A stretch of 64,000 bases of DNA from Umbilicaria muhlenbergii. Its lineage: Eukaryota > Ascomycota > Lecanoromycetes > Umbilicariales > Umbilicariaceae. The translations under genes were made by a program, and so were the position numbers. The notes beneath the pieces were generated by a model. The model had not been told where the DNA came from and made no database searches. It saw nothing but the letters and a program-made list of their open reading frames with translations. The stretch spans positions 3,635,341 to 3,699,340 of the forward strand of contig KK106984.1 in NCBI GenBank assembly GCA_000611775.1. Direction: 5' to 3'. Positions 25,390 through 37,705 of the stretch are shown piece by piece. The first letter of the stretch is position 1; each line of letters begins with the position of its first letter.

Positions 25390-28300
25390 ATGCCCCACCA
25401 GATATCCCCTCCCCTGCCGCCCACCATGATCTCCAAGTCCTCGACGCCTTCCGGCATTCCCCCAACTGTCGAAGAAGTCTCCTCCCTTTCCAACACCATC
25501 TTCACCGCCAAAACATCTCAAGCATCTCTCGACGCCGCATACGCCCTCACAAGTCTGCTGCTAAACTCGATCGGTTTCCGAGGGCTTCACGCCTATGGCG
25601 TACTCGCCGAGATCAGGAAGGCGGCGGCGGACAAGAAAGATGGCGCCAAGCGCGAAAGTGCGATGATTCTCTTAGGTGCACTGTTTGAGAAGTTTCCCGC
25701 TCAGCAGCCAATCAGTGAAGTCGTCTTTCTCCTACAAGATGGCGGAATACTGGCGCCTGCCCTGGATGCGCTCGCAGACAAGGGAGCAGTGGTGCGAGAA
25801 TCGGCGCAGTATGCTCTTGATGCTTTGTTCACCAACCTCAAGCCCGAAAGTATGGTGGTTGCGCTTTTGCCAGCGTTATCGCAGTACCTAGGGAGGAGGA
25901 CTGGGAAGTGGCAAGGCACCGTGGGCGCGTACGAATTGATTGGAAGGATGGCCGATAAGGCGAAGTTAGGGATGGGCAGCAAGGAAGAGGAGAAGTTTAA
26001 GGACGTCCTGCGAGAAATGATGGGAAAGAGGCTCGCAAGTCTGATCCCAGTCGTAGAAGCAGGCATGCACGACCTTAAGAATGAGGTGAATCTACTTCAT
26101 ATGAGGAAAATCCGTTTTGGTACTGATCAAGTGTCTACAGGTTGCAAAGCAATCGTTGAAGACGATGACATCTCTAACAACCCTTCTCTCGAACGACGAC
26201 GTTGCGCCTCGAATACCTCTTCTCATCAAGACCATGGAAAATCCAAATACCGAGACCCTGCAGAAAGCGATCCATGCCCTATCACAAACTACCTTTGTTG
26301 CCATTGTCACTTCCCCGGTTCTTGCCCTTCTTACCCCTCTACTGGAACGGTCCCTCAATACACCAACTACGTCGCAAGAAGTGCTGCGCCAGACCGTTGT
26401 TGTGGTAGAGAACTTGACGAAGCTGGTCCACGATCCCGTGGAGGCGCGCACTTTTCTACCAAAACTGAAGCCTGGTGTACAAGGTGTCAAAGATCGAGCA
26501 TCACTTCCTGAGGTTCGAGAACTTGCAACCCGAGCCGTAAATGTCATCAACAAGGCGATGGGAGACGATGATGGCAACATCGCAGAAGGACAGATTGCTC
26601 CGACTACGACTGAAGACGTCCTCAAACTTCTAGAGAAAGAGATCAAACTCCTTGGTGGTCTCGCTGGACAGCCCGGTGATGCAGAGGTCTGGGCTCTCGC
26701 GAAAGCCTATATCTCAGAAATGGTTCGGGAAGATGTCAATTTGCGCGAACTAAAGCGCATCAGTCCTTGCATCGCACCATATCTCCAGCAGCTACTCAAG
26801 GAAGATCAGGCGGATGCAGTAGCGGAATCCATTGAGAAACACTTTACCGAGGAGGATCAGCGCAAATTCGGCCAACCAATCAAAGAAGATACTGGCGAGG
26901 TAGAGATAGTCAATGCTGACTTCTCTCTCGCCTACGGTGGCATGCTTCTACTTTCGCATACGAACCTGCGGCTTCTAAAAGGCCACCGTTACGGTCTTTG
27001 TGGGCGAAACGGTGCTGGCAAATCCACGCTTATGCGAAGCATTGCGGAAGGAAAGCTTGAGGGTTTCCCTAGCAAGGACGTGTTGAAGACTTGCTTCGTC
27101 GAGCACAATCAAGGCGAAGACGCAGATCTGAGCATTCTCGAGTTCGTTTCAAAGGATCCTGAATTGGCTGCGACAGGAAGAGAGCGTATCTCGGAAGTCC
27201 TGAGCGAAGTTGGCTTTACGGCTGGTCCGGGAGGCCGACAGCAGCAAAAGGTCGGTTCGCTCTCTGGTGGTTGGAAGATGAAGCTGGCGTTGGCTCGCGC
27301 CATGTTGATGGGCGCCGATGTGTTACTGCTCGACGAACCGACGAATCACTTGGACGTTGCCAACGTCAAGTGGCTGCAAGAGTATCTGAAGAAGCACACA
27401 GAGATTACGAGTCTGATAGTCAGTCACGACTCTGGTTTCTTGGATGAAGTGTGCACCGATATCTACCACTACGAGGGTAAGAAACTGGTGTGCTATCAAG
27501 GCAACCTCGCGGCGTGAGTCTAATTACATGTGTCCCCGAAACAGAGTCCAGACTGACGTCCATAGGTTCGTACGAGTTAAGCCGGAAGCAAAAAGCTACT
27601 ACACGCTTTCAGCCTCCCAAGTTCAATTCAAGTTCCCCAACCCAGGCATACTTACGGGCGTCAAGTCGAGTACAAGGGCTATCATTCGGATGACCAATTG
27701 CACGTATACCTACCCAGGCGCGTCGAAACCTTCTCTGTATGATGTTACCTGCGCTCTCACGTTATCTTCGCGCACCGCCATTATCGGCGCAAACGGAGCA
27801 GGCAAATCCACACTGATCAAGATGCTCACCGGCGAGACGATCCCACAAACAGGAAAGGTTGAAAAGCATCCAAATTTGCGGATTGGTTACATCAAGCAGC
27901 ATGCATTGGAGCACGTTGAGATGCACATGGAAAAGACGCCGAATCAGTACCTGCAGTGGCGGTATGCCAACGGAGACGACCGAGAAGTCTTGATGAAGCA
28001 GACGAGAGTTCTGACTGCCGAAGACAAGGCTCAGATGGAGAAATTTGTCGATTTGGGAGATGGCAAAGGTGGGCGACGGATTGAGAATCTAATGGGAAGA
28101 CAAAAGTGGAAAAAGTCTTTCCAGTACGAAGTGTAAGTTACGGTCTCGTAAGCAGATCTCTGCGCGGCAATTGACTGGTGGACAGAAAATGGGTGGGCAT
28201 GCTCCCTAAGCACAATTCCCAGATCTCCCGTGAGACTCTTATTGAGCTGGGATTCGACAAGCTCGTTCAGGAGTTCGATGACCACGAAGCCTCGCGTGAA

Positions 28301-28955
28301 GGTCTTGGATTCCGGACGCTTGAGCCCAAGGTCATCTCGAAACACTTCGAGGACTTAGGTCTTGACCCAGAGATTGCCAACCACAATGAAATCTCTGGAC
28401 TGTCTGGTGGACAGAAAGTCAAGGTCGTGCTCGCAGGGGCCATGTGGAATAACCCTCATCTTCTCGTGCTCGACGAACCGACCAATTTCTTGGATCGTGA
28501 TTCCTTGGGCGGTCTCGCAGTTGCCATCCGGGACTACAAGGGTGGTGTTGTTATGATCTCGCACAACGAAGAATTCGTCGGGGCTCTATGTCCCGAGCAA
28601 TGGCACGTTGCGGATGGACGCCTCACGCAGAAGGGTCACCTGGCTGTGTCCCTCGACCGATTCGAAGACAGCAGACCGGGCAGCAGTAATGCCAGCAGTG
28701 TTGTCTCGAGTGCCACCGCCTCCGCAGTCAACTCGGGAGCGGAAGATGGCGGGGACATGAAGTTCAAGGCGAAGAAGAAGAAGAAGTTGACCAGGCAGCA
28801 GATGAAGGAGCGGGAAGTCAGGAGGAGGTTGAGGCACATTGAGTATGTCTTCACCCAAATCGCTCATCATCTTGTTTTGTACTCACATTATCCGCAGATG
28901 GTTGAATTCACCGAAGGGGACACCTCACCCTCCGGACACGGACGACGAGGCTTAG
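25390..28955 (+). CDS. NEW1: EF3-family ABC ATPase of the New1/Elf1 type
   Basis: Five exons, 25390-26085, 26141-27513, 27566-28132, 28186-28842 and 28898-28955, give 1116 residues; ATG 25426 (CACCATGAT context) is an equally good start. The N-terminal 440 residues are HEAT-like repeats (VFLLQDGGILAPALDALADK; LLTPLLERSL). ABC domain 1 has Walker A GRNGAGKST near residue 520, LSGGWKMKLALARAM near 605 and LLLDEPTNHLD near 628. Domain 2 has GANGAGKST near 763, a chromodomain-like insert (YEVKWVG) near 877, LSGGQKVKVVLA near 950 and VLDEPTNFLD near 970. The tail is basic (KAKKKKKLTRQQ). The insert sequence and the FEDLGL/HNEISGL stretches look like New1/S. pombe Elf1 rather than true EF3, so a role at the ribosome during termination and recycling is likely. 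No prion-like Asn/Gln head as in yeast New1. Confidence 0.88.
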
Positions 28956-30776
28956 GTTAGGGATCCTCGTGTGCATGAATATCACTGGGTATAGATATAA
29001 CTTGGTACGGATGTTGTTTGGCATTGGCGCCTCACGCAGTCATGATGACATTGGGCTTTCTGGCGCAACTTATAGACGGGCTTTGCTGGTTTGACGCACG
29101 ATAGAAGATACCTCTGGCATGATGTGATAGTAATGGATGATAGAAGGGCGGTCAACAGCTGCACCGCGGCTCTCTACGGCAGTCGGCTGAGTACTTTAGA
29201 TATACCGATGGGAATACTGCATAAAGAGTCTTCACACATCGAGCCTATCAGTGATTCTAGCTGCTACTCGTGAGGTCTGAAAGGTTGAAGGGAGGAAGAG
29301 AGAGCTAGACGATAGGATGGTAGCCGTAGAGTAAGTCGTGGAGTAAGAGAATGGATGATCCAAGTAGTTCTCGCTCTCTGAGGTTGCACCGGAAATCATA
29401 GCCGTGATAGGATAATCTACGCCGAAACACCGAGGCGCCGTTGGCTTGGAATTTAGGTCGGGCAGAATCCTGGTTATCGGGATCTTGCATGGACAGCCCA
29501 CACCTCTCCGCTGCTTGTCCCCCTTCTTCTCTTTCCCCAATCTGTCAATTCGATCACTCATCCGGCGTCAAGGGTGCCTGTCACGAGAGAGGAAAGAGGG
29601 GGATGCATGTGCAGCCTTCACCTCAATCTTCCCAATCAAGCGACATCCGTGACGCGTTCAAACCTCGAGAGGGTCTGCAGTCTCCACCCCACTCACTGTG
29701 CTCTCGAGGTTTTCACAAGTCACATCCACCGTGACAGATGCCATTGGAGTTCATCCTCTTCTCCTTCGTCTTGCCCAGCACTGCCACGGCGACGCCCGGC
29801 CACGGCTAAAGCATGTGCCGTAGTAACTTTTGCGGCATGGCTTGGCAGGCTAATCGCAGCGGCCGTTCGTCTGGTAGGAGTAGCACTTCAGGTAGTAGGT
29901 TAGCAGTGGGCCAGCTTCCCTTGATCTGGTACTCGAGTACCATGCTGGACTGCCGCCAAACTTGCTCCTCCTCACGCATCATCGGAAGCCGCGCCCGCCT
30001 ATGCTTGGCTCTCTGTTGAAGGAGTCGCAGAAGGCTGGATGGACCGGGATCGGGGCTTGGGAATCATGCTCTGGACGGGAGATGGGACATTCTTGAGCTC
30101 GACGGATCCTCTGGTCTTTATCTTCTTCGTCCTGCTAGCTATCTTTTACACGACGTCGTCCAGTGCTGTCGTTGGGGTGGAGGCCGTGCCCTGTCCGGAT
30201 CTCGATGAATGAATTGAGAGTCAGGCCGATATCACGTGTGTGCTACCACCTGCCTATGTGGTCGTGTGCCCGTCCGATTGGCATTCGATACATGGCCAAT
30301 CATTAGCCAGTTTGTCTCCCCTCCCGTCCCAACTGCTAAGAGTAAGATAGTCCTGCCATGATGTTGATACGTTCTAGACCCAGCCCAGGTGCAAGCCCAG
30401 GTGCAAGCCCTAAGCGATAAGGGACCTCGAAGTCCAGACTAGCTGCTCCTTCTCTCTGGGACCGCAGTTACACGGTACCTTACCTTGCTGATACCTGGAG
30501 CTTGGAGCCTGGAGCTTGTTCCTCCCATCAACATCGTGCCTACATTAGCTCGACGCCTTTCCAAGCCTGTCGCCCTCCTCCTTCACTGCCCTTCCCCTCC
30601 CCTCCCGCTCCGCATGCTATAATCCCTCCGTCATCGCTGCAGCCCCTTCACTCGTCCCACATCACCCCGTCATTCTCATTCCCCCACCCACCTCATCGCG
30701 GTCCACTCATCCTACTCGGCGACGTCAGCAAACATCTCTCACGCCGAGTTCTGCATATTCAACGGTATTGGCACTG
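28956..30776. other. Long intergenic region
   Basis: I find no gene in these 1.8 kb. A 12-base unit (GCCCAGGTGCAA) is present twice at 30383-30406. From about 30500 the plus strand is C/T-rich, typical of a fungal promoter and leader, here for the permease. Confidence 0.45.
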
Positions 30777-33011
30777 ATGACAAAACAAGAAGCCGCAGTC
30801 ATGTCGATTGAAAAGGTCGATACAAATATCACTCGTGCGCCGTCGGATGACCACATCGGGAACGTGAAGGAACTCGATGCCGACGCCCTGGCATTGGCCC
30901 AGATGGGCTACACCCAAGACATGAAGCGAAACTTCTCCGTGCTGTCGGTCCTGGGCGTTGGTTTCTCTCTCACCAACTCCTGGTACGTTATTGATCCAGG
31001 CCACTGCGATGATCATTGTTGATACTCGACACAGGTTCGGTATATCGGCCGCCCTGGTCACTGGGATCAACTCGGGAGGCCCCATTCTAATCATATATGG
31101 CATCATTCTCATTGCCCTGATCTCAACATGCGTCGGCATCTCGCTCTCAGAATTGGCGAGCGCTTTGCCCAATGCCGGTGGTCAGTACTTTTGGGCGAAT
31201 GAGCTGGCGCCGAAGAAATATGCCAACTTCGCCTCATACCTTACAGGGTGGTTTGCGTGGGCTGGAGCCATCTTTACATCCGCCAGTGTTGCCCTTGCAG
31301 TGGGTAGCGCATGCGTGGGGTGCTGGCAGCTCTCTCATCCTGACTTGTACGTCTTTCCATCTCTGCACCTCAAGCCAGACTCGGACTGACCACTCCCAGC
31401 GCTATCCTACCCTGGCACGTCTTTGTCGCATACCAAGTCGTCAATGCCTTCGCATTCGTCTTCAACTGCTATGGCAGACTACTTCCCTACATTGCATCAA
31501 TGGCACTCTACACCTCCCTCATATCCTTCTTCGTCATCATGATCGTCGTCCCTGCTAAGGCTCCCTCTCATCAAGACGCCAAATTCGTCTTCGCCAACTT
31601 CGTCAACAATACCGGATGGGCCTCGAATGGCATTGCCTTTATCGTCGGCCTCATCAACACCAACTGGGCCTTCGCTTGCCTGGACTGTGCGACGCATTTG
31701 GCCGAAGAGGTTCACAGACCAGAGAAGATGATCCCCATCGCCATCATGGGCACCGTCGCCATCGGCTTCATCACCGCCTGGTTCTACTCCGTATCCATGT
31801 TCTTCAGCTTGAACAACCTGGACGCCCTCTTCGCCACCCCGACATTAGTACCCATCCTCGAGCTCTTCTACCAAGCTCTGCGAAGCAAGGCGGGCGCAAT
31901 CGTGCTGGAGAGTATGATCATCGCCACGGGAATCGGATGCCAGATTGCGAGTCACACGTGGCAATCGAGGTTGTGTTGGAGTTTTGCGAGAGATAGGGGT
32001 TTGCCGTTTGCGGGGTTTTTGTCCAAGGTTCACCCGACGCTGGATGTGCCTATTCAGGCGCATTTTGTCAGTTGTGTGATTGTGGCGATTTTGGGATGTT
32101 TGTACTTGGGGTCGTATACTGCGTTTAATAGGTACGTCGAGCGTCCTTTCTTTGTATTTCCAAATTGGCGATTGCCGCTGCGAAATGGTTCCCCCATGAA
32201 AGATTGCAGAAGGTGGCCATTTATCGAGCCTGGGACGATCGAACACTGCCTTGCGGGACTGCGGGTTTCGTACCAACGTTTGCGAACAGTCCGATACATC
32301 TGTCTCAAAGCCGATGGTGGAAACCTGATCACTTTGGCGGCCCCTGCGACACCTGAGGTGCTTGATCATGAATTTCCTGCACGAGAGCACCCCGGAGACA
32401 ACAAAGCGGACACCATTACAAACAGTCATCATGGCTCCAAACCATTGCACCTATCATGATTCCCGCCGCTGTCTTCGAGGACCGCAGCCTCTACCGTTCT
32501 CTATCTTATTTACAATGGTCCGCATTTATACTAACATATCCCCTCTCCAACAGCATGGTAACCGCCTGCATCGTCCTCCTCTACATGTCCTACGCCATCC
32601 CCGTCATCTGCCTCCTGATCAAAGGCCGCAACAACATCCGCCACGGCCCCTTCTGGATGGGTCCCATCGGGCTCTTCTCCAACATCGTCTTACTCATCTG
32701 GACCCTGTTTACGCTCGTCATGTACTCTTTCCCGCCCATTCAGCCCGTTATGGCCAGTAGTAAGTTCTTCCGCATTCCCTTATCGTTGTGCTTGTGATCC
32801 AATCGTCAGAGTGTGATGTGAGATGGATGAGAGGCAGAAGACTGATCTAAAGGTGGATGTAGATATGAACTACGTCTCCGCTGTGTACGGCGTCGTTGTT
32901 TTCATCATCGTGGTGGACTGGTTCGTGCGCGGGAAGAAACATTATCGTGGGCAGGAGAAGAGACATGAGGAGGCGCATTTGGTGGGGGAGCATGATGGTA
33001 CGGTGCGGTAA
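30777..33011 (+). CDS. Choline/amino-acid permease (APC superfamily, Hnm1-like)
   Basis: Five exons, 30777-30982, 31035-31346, 31400-32131, 32554-32759 and 32863-33011, give 534 residues with about 12 hydrophobic helices. Diagnostic stretches are NFSVLSVLGVGFSLTNSW, GISAALVTGINSGGP, ELASALPNAGGQYFWANELAP, NTNWAFACLDCATHLAEEV and SRLCWSFARDRGLP. This combination is what I recall from fungal choline/GABA-type permeases of the amino acid-choline transporter family. It should take up choline or a related amine across the plasma membrane; the substrate cannot be told from sequence. The third intron is 422 bp, unusually long, with a clear branch-like CTAAC and CTCTCCAACAG acceptor. A start at ATG 30801 is also possible. 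Confidence 0.88.
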
Positions 33012-35293
33012 AAGCGGCTTCCATAGGCATGGCTTGGGGTTTAGGCGGCGGATTTTTTCAAGTCAATATAGGGACTGTGAGCTTGTGTCGCTGGGCGCTG
33101 GGCGCTTCTTCATGGGTGGCGGTGGCGGTGGTTTGCTATTGCTGCGTGCAGGGTTTAGGTGGGCATACGGCCTCCTGAGAGAGAGCTTTGAATCTACACT
33201 TTTGCCTCCTGCAACCCTCGAGTCAAGTTTTCTAAGTTTGTGTGCAACTAGTCTTGATGCTGGTATCTCGGGTTTCTGGGGAAGAGCTAGGACGCATTGG
33301 CCTGGATAGCTTTTACCGACTCAGTTGAGCGGTAGGTATGTCAACTACGGCTGTGACTTCTGCCTTGGTCTAACACAACTGCTTGCTTGTCTCGCCTGCT
33401 TGGGTTGGCTCAACTGGTCTAGAAGGTTGGTGGTGTGGATCTTTCATATGGGGAATGGAATCGGATGAATGCGATTTCCTTGCCTTGTCTTGTCTTGGCT
33501 GGTGCGGTGCGGAGCTGGGCTGGGCTGGGCTGCAGTGTAGTGCTGTACAGTGCGGTACAGTACACTGTGGTTCGGGAGGGAGGGATGTGATATGCGACAC
33601 ACCCCTCAAGCCATGACGTTGGGGTGTCTACCCCCACCAGATGGAATGACCGGAGCGGAAGAGCGGTAACGGCCATTGGGTTCATTCTGTTCCATTCCAT
33701 TGCGGTGCTACTTGCGGGAAGGGTAGTGAAAGAAGCTGAAGAGATTGCAGGTTGGGGCTCTGGGTGAGATCGTGGGATGGAATGGGGGATGAAATGGGGG
33801 ATGATGGTGTGGAGTGAAAGCGGGGGAGAGTGGAGAGGAGAATGTGAGGGGGGTTGTGAGAAGGGTGTGTGGGGGAGAGGGTCGAGGGAAGAGGGTAAAG
33901 GGTAGAGGGTTGAGAGGTGGGTGGGTGTGTGGAGGTTATGGGGCCGGGGGAGAAAAACGGGGAAGGGGGACCGGGTGGTGAAGGGGGTTGAAAAAGAGAA
34001 AAGAGGAGATTAACGAGTGGGGTTGTTGGGGGTGGATTGGTGGACGGAGTGGTGGTTGGGAAAGGGATTTGGTACGGCAGGTTCGATGTTTTGGTGTGGC
34101 GGTGGTGGTGCTTTGTACGTTGGTTTAGATGGCCCTGTTGACGTGGACGCGCTGGTGCGAGGTGCGAGTGGAAGCTTGATCTTGTAGGAGGAGGGAGGGG
34201 GAAGGTGGGCTCGTGGTGTGCTGGGCAATAAGGGGGGGGGAGGGGGGAAGGGGGCCTGGGGTTCGAGAAAAGCGAGTGAGACCGGAGGAACAGTAGTGGA
34301 GTTGGCACTGGGGCTTGGAGGAGTCGGGAGTGACGATGGGAATGGGGGAGAGGCTGCGGTGTAAAGGTTAGGAGTGATGGTGGGAGAAAGCATGGATGAA
34401 GAGGATGGACTTGGCATCGAGGGACAACGCAACTGTTACCAGCGAAGTTGGAGATCGTTGCGTACATCTTGTAACATCTTGGGCATCTTGGGCATGTTGA
34501 GGCCAGTCATGCTTGCGTGGTGGCTTTCATATTGGGGTTTTACTGGTCCGTAGGATGGGTAGGGCGGCTTTGGGATTTGTGCTATATTATTTCTGTGTTT
34601 GAGATTTTCGATGCTTGGGCTTTGAATGCGTGATATGACTGCTAGGTTGATCTGAAATAACGCTAGAGATCCTTTCGTGCCTCTGCCACCGCCTCTCGCC
34701 GTAATTTCGTGAATGATTTTGGTCCCACTCTCTTCTTGTCGAACTGGCTACTCGGTGATATGGATGTTAAGAATGCCAAATACTGGACTTCTCTTTGTGC
34801 TGAGTTAGTGATGCTCTTTCTCATAGTTCATGCTCAATCACCCACATGTTCTTTATGTCCGCCACATTATCGTGCTGGCTTTCATCATTCCACTCCTCGG
34901 TGCTGCTAAGCTAGGTGATACAGCGTAACACACAACAGGTAAGGTTGACGTTAAAAAGAACAAAGAGAACAAAGTGCTGGGAGCCCCTTCTGCGTAGAGC
35001 GGACCTTGTAGTGGCTTGATGGTCGTAGCAGCCTTGCGGTAAGAGTTGTGAAGGTCGCAATTGCCCAACATGGGCTCTCCTATCAGTCTCTCGTACGTAC
35101 TGGCTGTAGAGTTGCTAAAGTGCACTGAGTTTTGTCTTGCGAGCTCTGCCCGGGCTGCCGTTGTAGGTATCTTGTCAAGATCTTCCAGAGACTCCCCCAA
35201 ATGCTTGCCCAAGGTTGTGGTAGACGGAGTTGCGTACCGGGCTGAATACCGCGAACTGTGAGCCATGCTCGCCGATTGCATGAAACAGACGAA
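33012..35293. other. Strand-skewed, G-rich intergenic region
   Basis: From about 33700 to 34430 the plus strand is strongly rich in G and A with almost no C, so the minus strand gives long open frames made of Pro, Ser, Thr and His (up to 261 codons). I judge these to be composition artefacts. Between 33480 and 33570 there are short GCTGG and GTGCGGTAC-like repeats. An open frame at 34853-35281 (minus) has no recognisable domain. Confidence 0.5.
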
Positions 35294-36690
35294 TCATGTG
35301 CCCAGCAACTCGTTCAAATCCTTCATAGACCAAAAAGTATCCGGATGACTCGCCCCCACCACTTTTGTGTTCAGATCCACGACTCTCCTCATGAGCGCAA
35401 CGGCTTCGTCACTACGCCCTTGTCGGTGGTAAGTCCAGGCCAGATTGTGCATACAAGTAATTGTGAGTGGATGCTCAATTCCCAGTGTCCTCGAACTAGG
35501 CTCCAAAGCTGACAACCCCAACTCCTCTGCCTCCTTCCAACGTTCCTGCATCGAGTATGTCAATGCCAGCTGTACCATGCTCACTACAGTACTGTAATTT
35601 TCCGGACCCCATTGATCGTGAGCTGTCTTCATAAGGCGCATATGAAGTATCTCAGCCTCCATCAACCGCCCCTGCCGAGTGTAGATTGTGGCGAGATCCA
35701 GCATGCTCATCAAGGTATGGCTGTGGTCTTCTCCGAGCACCCTTTTGCGGAAATCCATGACTTGCACGTAAAGCTCTTTGCCTTGTCATACTGTTCCTGC
35801 TCGAAGTACACAAGGGCCAGAGTTCTCATGATTCCTATCGTGTCTAAGTGTTCTAGCCCAAACGCCTCCGTACATCTCATAACTGCTCGTTCACCAATTG
35901 TTACTGCAATTTCATACGAACCCATATCTTCGAGGAAATTGACAAGCCACAATTGAGCTCCTAGGTAGTCACTGTGATTGGTCGGCGAGGACGCTAAGTA
36001 TTCTTCATAGTTTTCGTTCTGTACTACGATGTGTGTCGTCAGATTCTGTCTGGATGATAGAGGTAGCTTGAAATGGTAGCTTTTCTTCCGATAAGAACTG
36101 GTCAGTACTGCCTCTATGAGCATTGTCGCTATGAGGCTGTTTTCCTGGCAGATGGACTTCTCTGTGCGTAGTCGAATCCAGTCTTTAACAAGAGGATGCA
36201 TTGATGAATGACAGAATCCATCTGCTTCTTTTGTGAACGTCTGCAGTAAGGATAGATCTTTCAGAACAATCAAGATATCTTTGAACCGTTCACCATCCCA
36301 TTCGCAGTCACGGTCTGTGAAATCTCTGAGCCATGCAAGCAGCTTGAAGGTCTCCGGACGCGCTCTCTCAGTCCGCTTATACTTTGAGAACATTATTTCG
36401 GATATGTCCTTGTTGTCAAAGGATGCGAACAGCGTCAGCAATTTGGTCTCAGTACCGTCCTTACAAGTTTGCGATTGGAGCTGTTCGAAGGAGAGCTCCC
36501 AGGTTATGAAGACGTTCAGTGTGGTCTCTTTCTCCTCGTCACCCAATTTCCGACGGTATTGAGACAGTTGCGATGTGGTTTTCAAGACGATGTCCTTCCG
36601 CCGCTTGTAGTCATCTAAAAACTCTTGAAGCCCTATTCCTCGTTTTCTGATGTAAGACCGACACGGGTTTAGGGGATAGAGGTTTGTTAC
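35294..36690 (-). pseudogene. Decayed NLR-type gene: C-terminal part with TPR repeats
   Basis: Read on the minus strand, 36690-35770 encodes the part that follows the nucleotide-binding domain of fungal NB-ARC/TPR proteins (ETTLNVFITWELSFEQLQ, TLFASFDNKDISE, MHPLVKDWIRLR), then the first kinesin-light-chain-like TPR unit (RTLALVYFEQEQYDKAK). The reading then shifts by one base near 35775 and continues to 35294 with further TPR units (LATIYTRQGRLMEAE, LALTYSMQERWKEAE, LAWTYHRQGRSDEA) and a natural-looking end. The nucleotide-binding domain and the N-terminal effector domain are missing: upstream of 36690 the sequence turns into G-rich DNA. A single-base sequencing error could explain the shift but not the missing half. 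These proteins act in non-self recognition and programmed cell death in fungi. Confidence 0.8.
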
Positions 36691-37705
36691 GAGTGGATGC
36701 GAGATCGGAGGTGGGATTCACCCCCTGGGTTGCCGGGGGGGGGAGGTTGGATGGGGAATTGTGGGTTGTGGAGGAGGGAGGGAGGCACGCGGGGGGGTTT
36801 GGAATCTGGGGTGATTGCAACGGGGAAGGTGGAGGGGGGTGTGGGCAGTGGTTTGACAGTCAGTGGTGAGTCGGGAGGCTTTTGATGGTACTCGGAGTAA
36901 GAAGCATGCGGCGCGGTGAGCTAATAATAGATTAGGTCACACATGTCTCTCGGTTGACGACCTAGGCTGAGGCTGAGGGGCCTCGCACCGTCAGAATAAG
37001 TGGCAGTTCGCAACGGGTAGACCGCCTAATATTTTGACGGCGACCTGCTGCTGAGGGTCCCCAAGGTTTCTCAGTTCAAAGACCGCGACCTAATTTTTAC
37101 GGTACACGAGGCATGTCGTGCATTGCTGACCTTGCAGGTAAGCAGCGGGCAGGCTGACTTGCATATCTGTAAGACTGCATTTTCAAATCATTCCCGCTCC
37201 TGTCGGGTTGGGGATGCCGCGTGTCATACTAACATAACGGGCGTGCATCAGTTTGGGGGCCTAAATTCAGCGAGACTGTGTGGTTCTCGGTGGTGGAACT
37301 TGTGTTCTTTGGTAGCAATGACTTGTTGCTAGGCCTCAGCTTTCTGCTATATCCTCTCGGTGTTCTGCCGAAGGATCATATTAAGGTGGTGCGGTCGCAC
37401 TTGCATATGCGTGTTCAGGCATTATGTTCGAATGGCTTAAATGACGCGGTTTGAGTACGTCGTATCCTTCCTGAAGTGGAGGAGCGGCGCTGATGCTCAG
37501 CTACGACTTCACTGTTCCACCTTACTCTGACCACTGGCAAGAAGATATCCTTTTATTGTGGTATTGCAGACGTCTATAATAGCCTTCTTCCTTTGTGTCT
37601 GCACATCTTTGTCTGTCAGTCGATGCAGCTTGACCGTGTGTCCTTTCTTCTGCTATTTTGCCATATTCGGACAATCCCTTCAACTGGATCTTGTGCATTA
37701 ACAGC
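36691..37705. other. G-rich breakpoint region and intergenic DNA
   Basis: At 36700-36870 the plus strand has many runs of three to nine Gs, a possible G-quadruplex region, exactly where the NLR relic loses its similarity. The rest holds no gene that I can support; its right end is the promoter of the following membrane protein. Confidence 0.5.

Noticed and set aside
33682-34467. 261-codon minus-strand open frame rich in Pro, Ser, Thr and His
   Set aside because: It follows from the strong G/A bias of the plus strand; overlapping frames give similar low-complexity translations and no domain or splice structure is visible.
34853-35281. 142-codon minus-strand open frame next to the NLR relic
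   Set aside because: It has a weak hydrophobic stretch but no family likeness and no similarity to the expected end of the NLR; not enough to call a gene.
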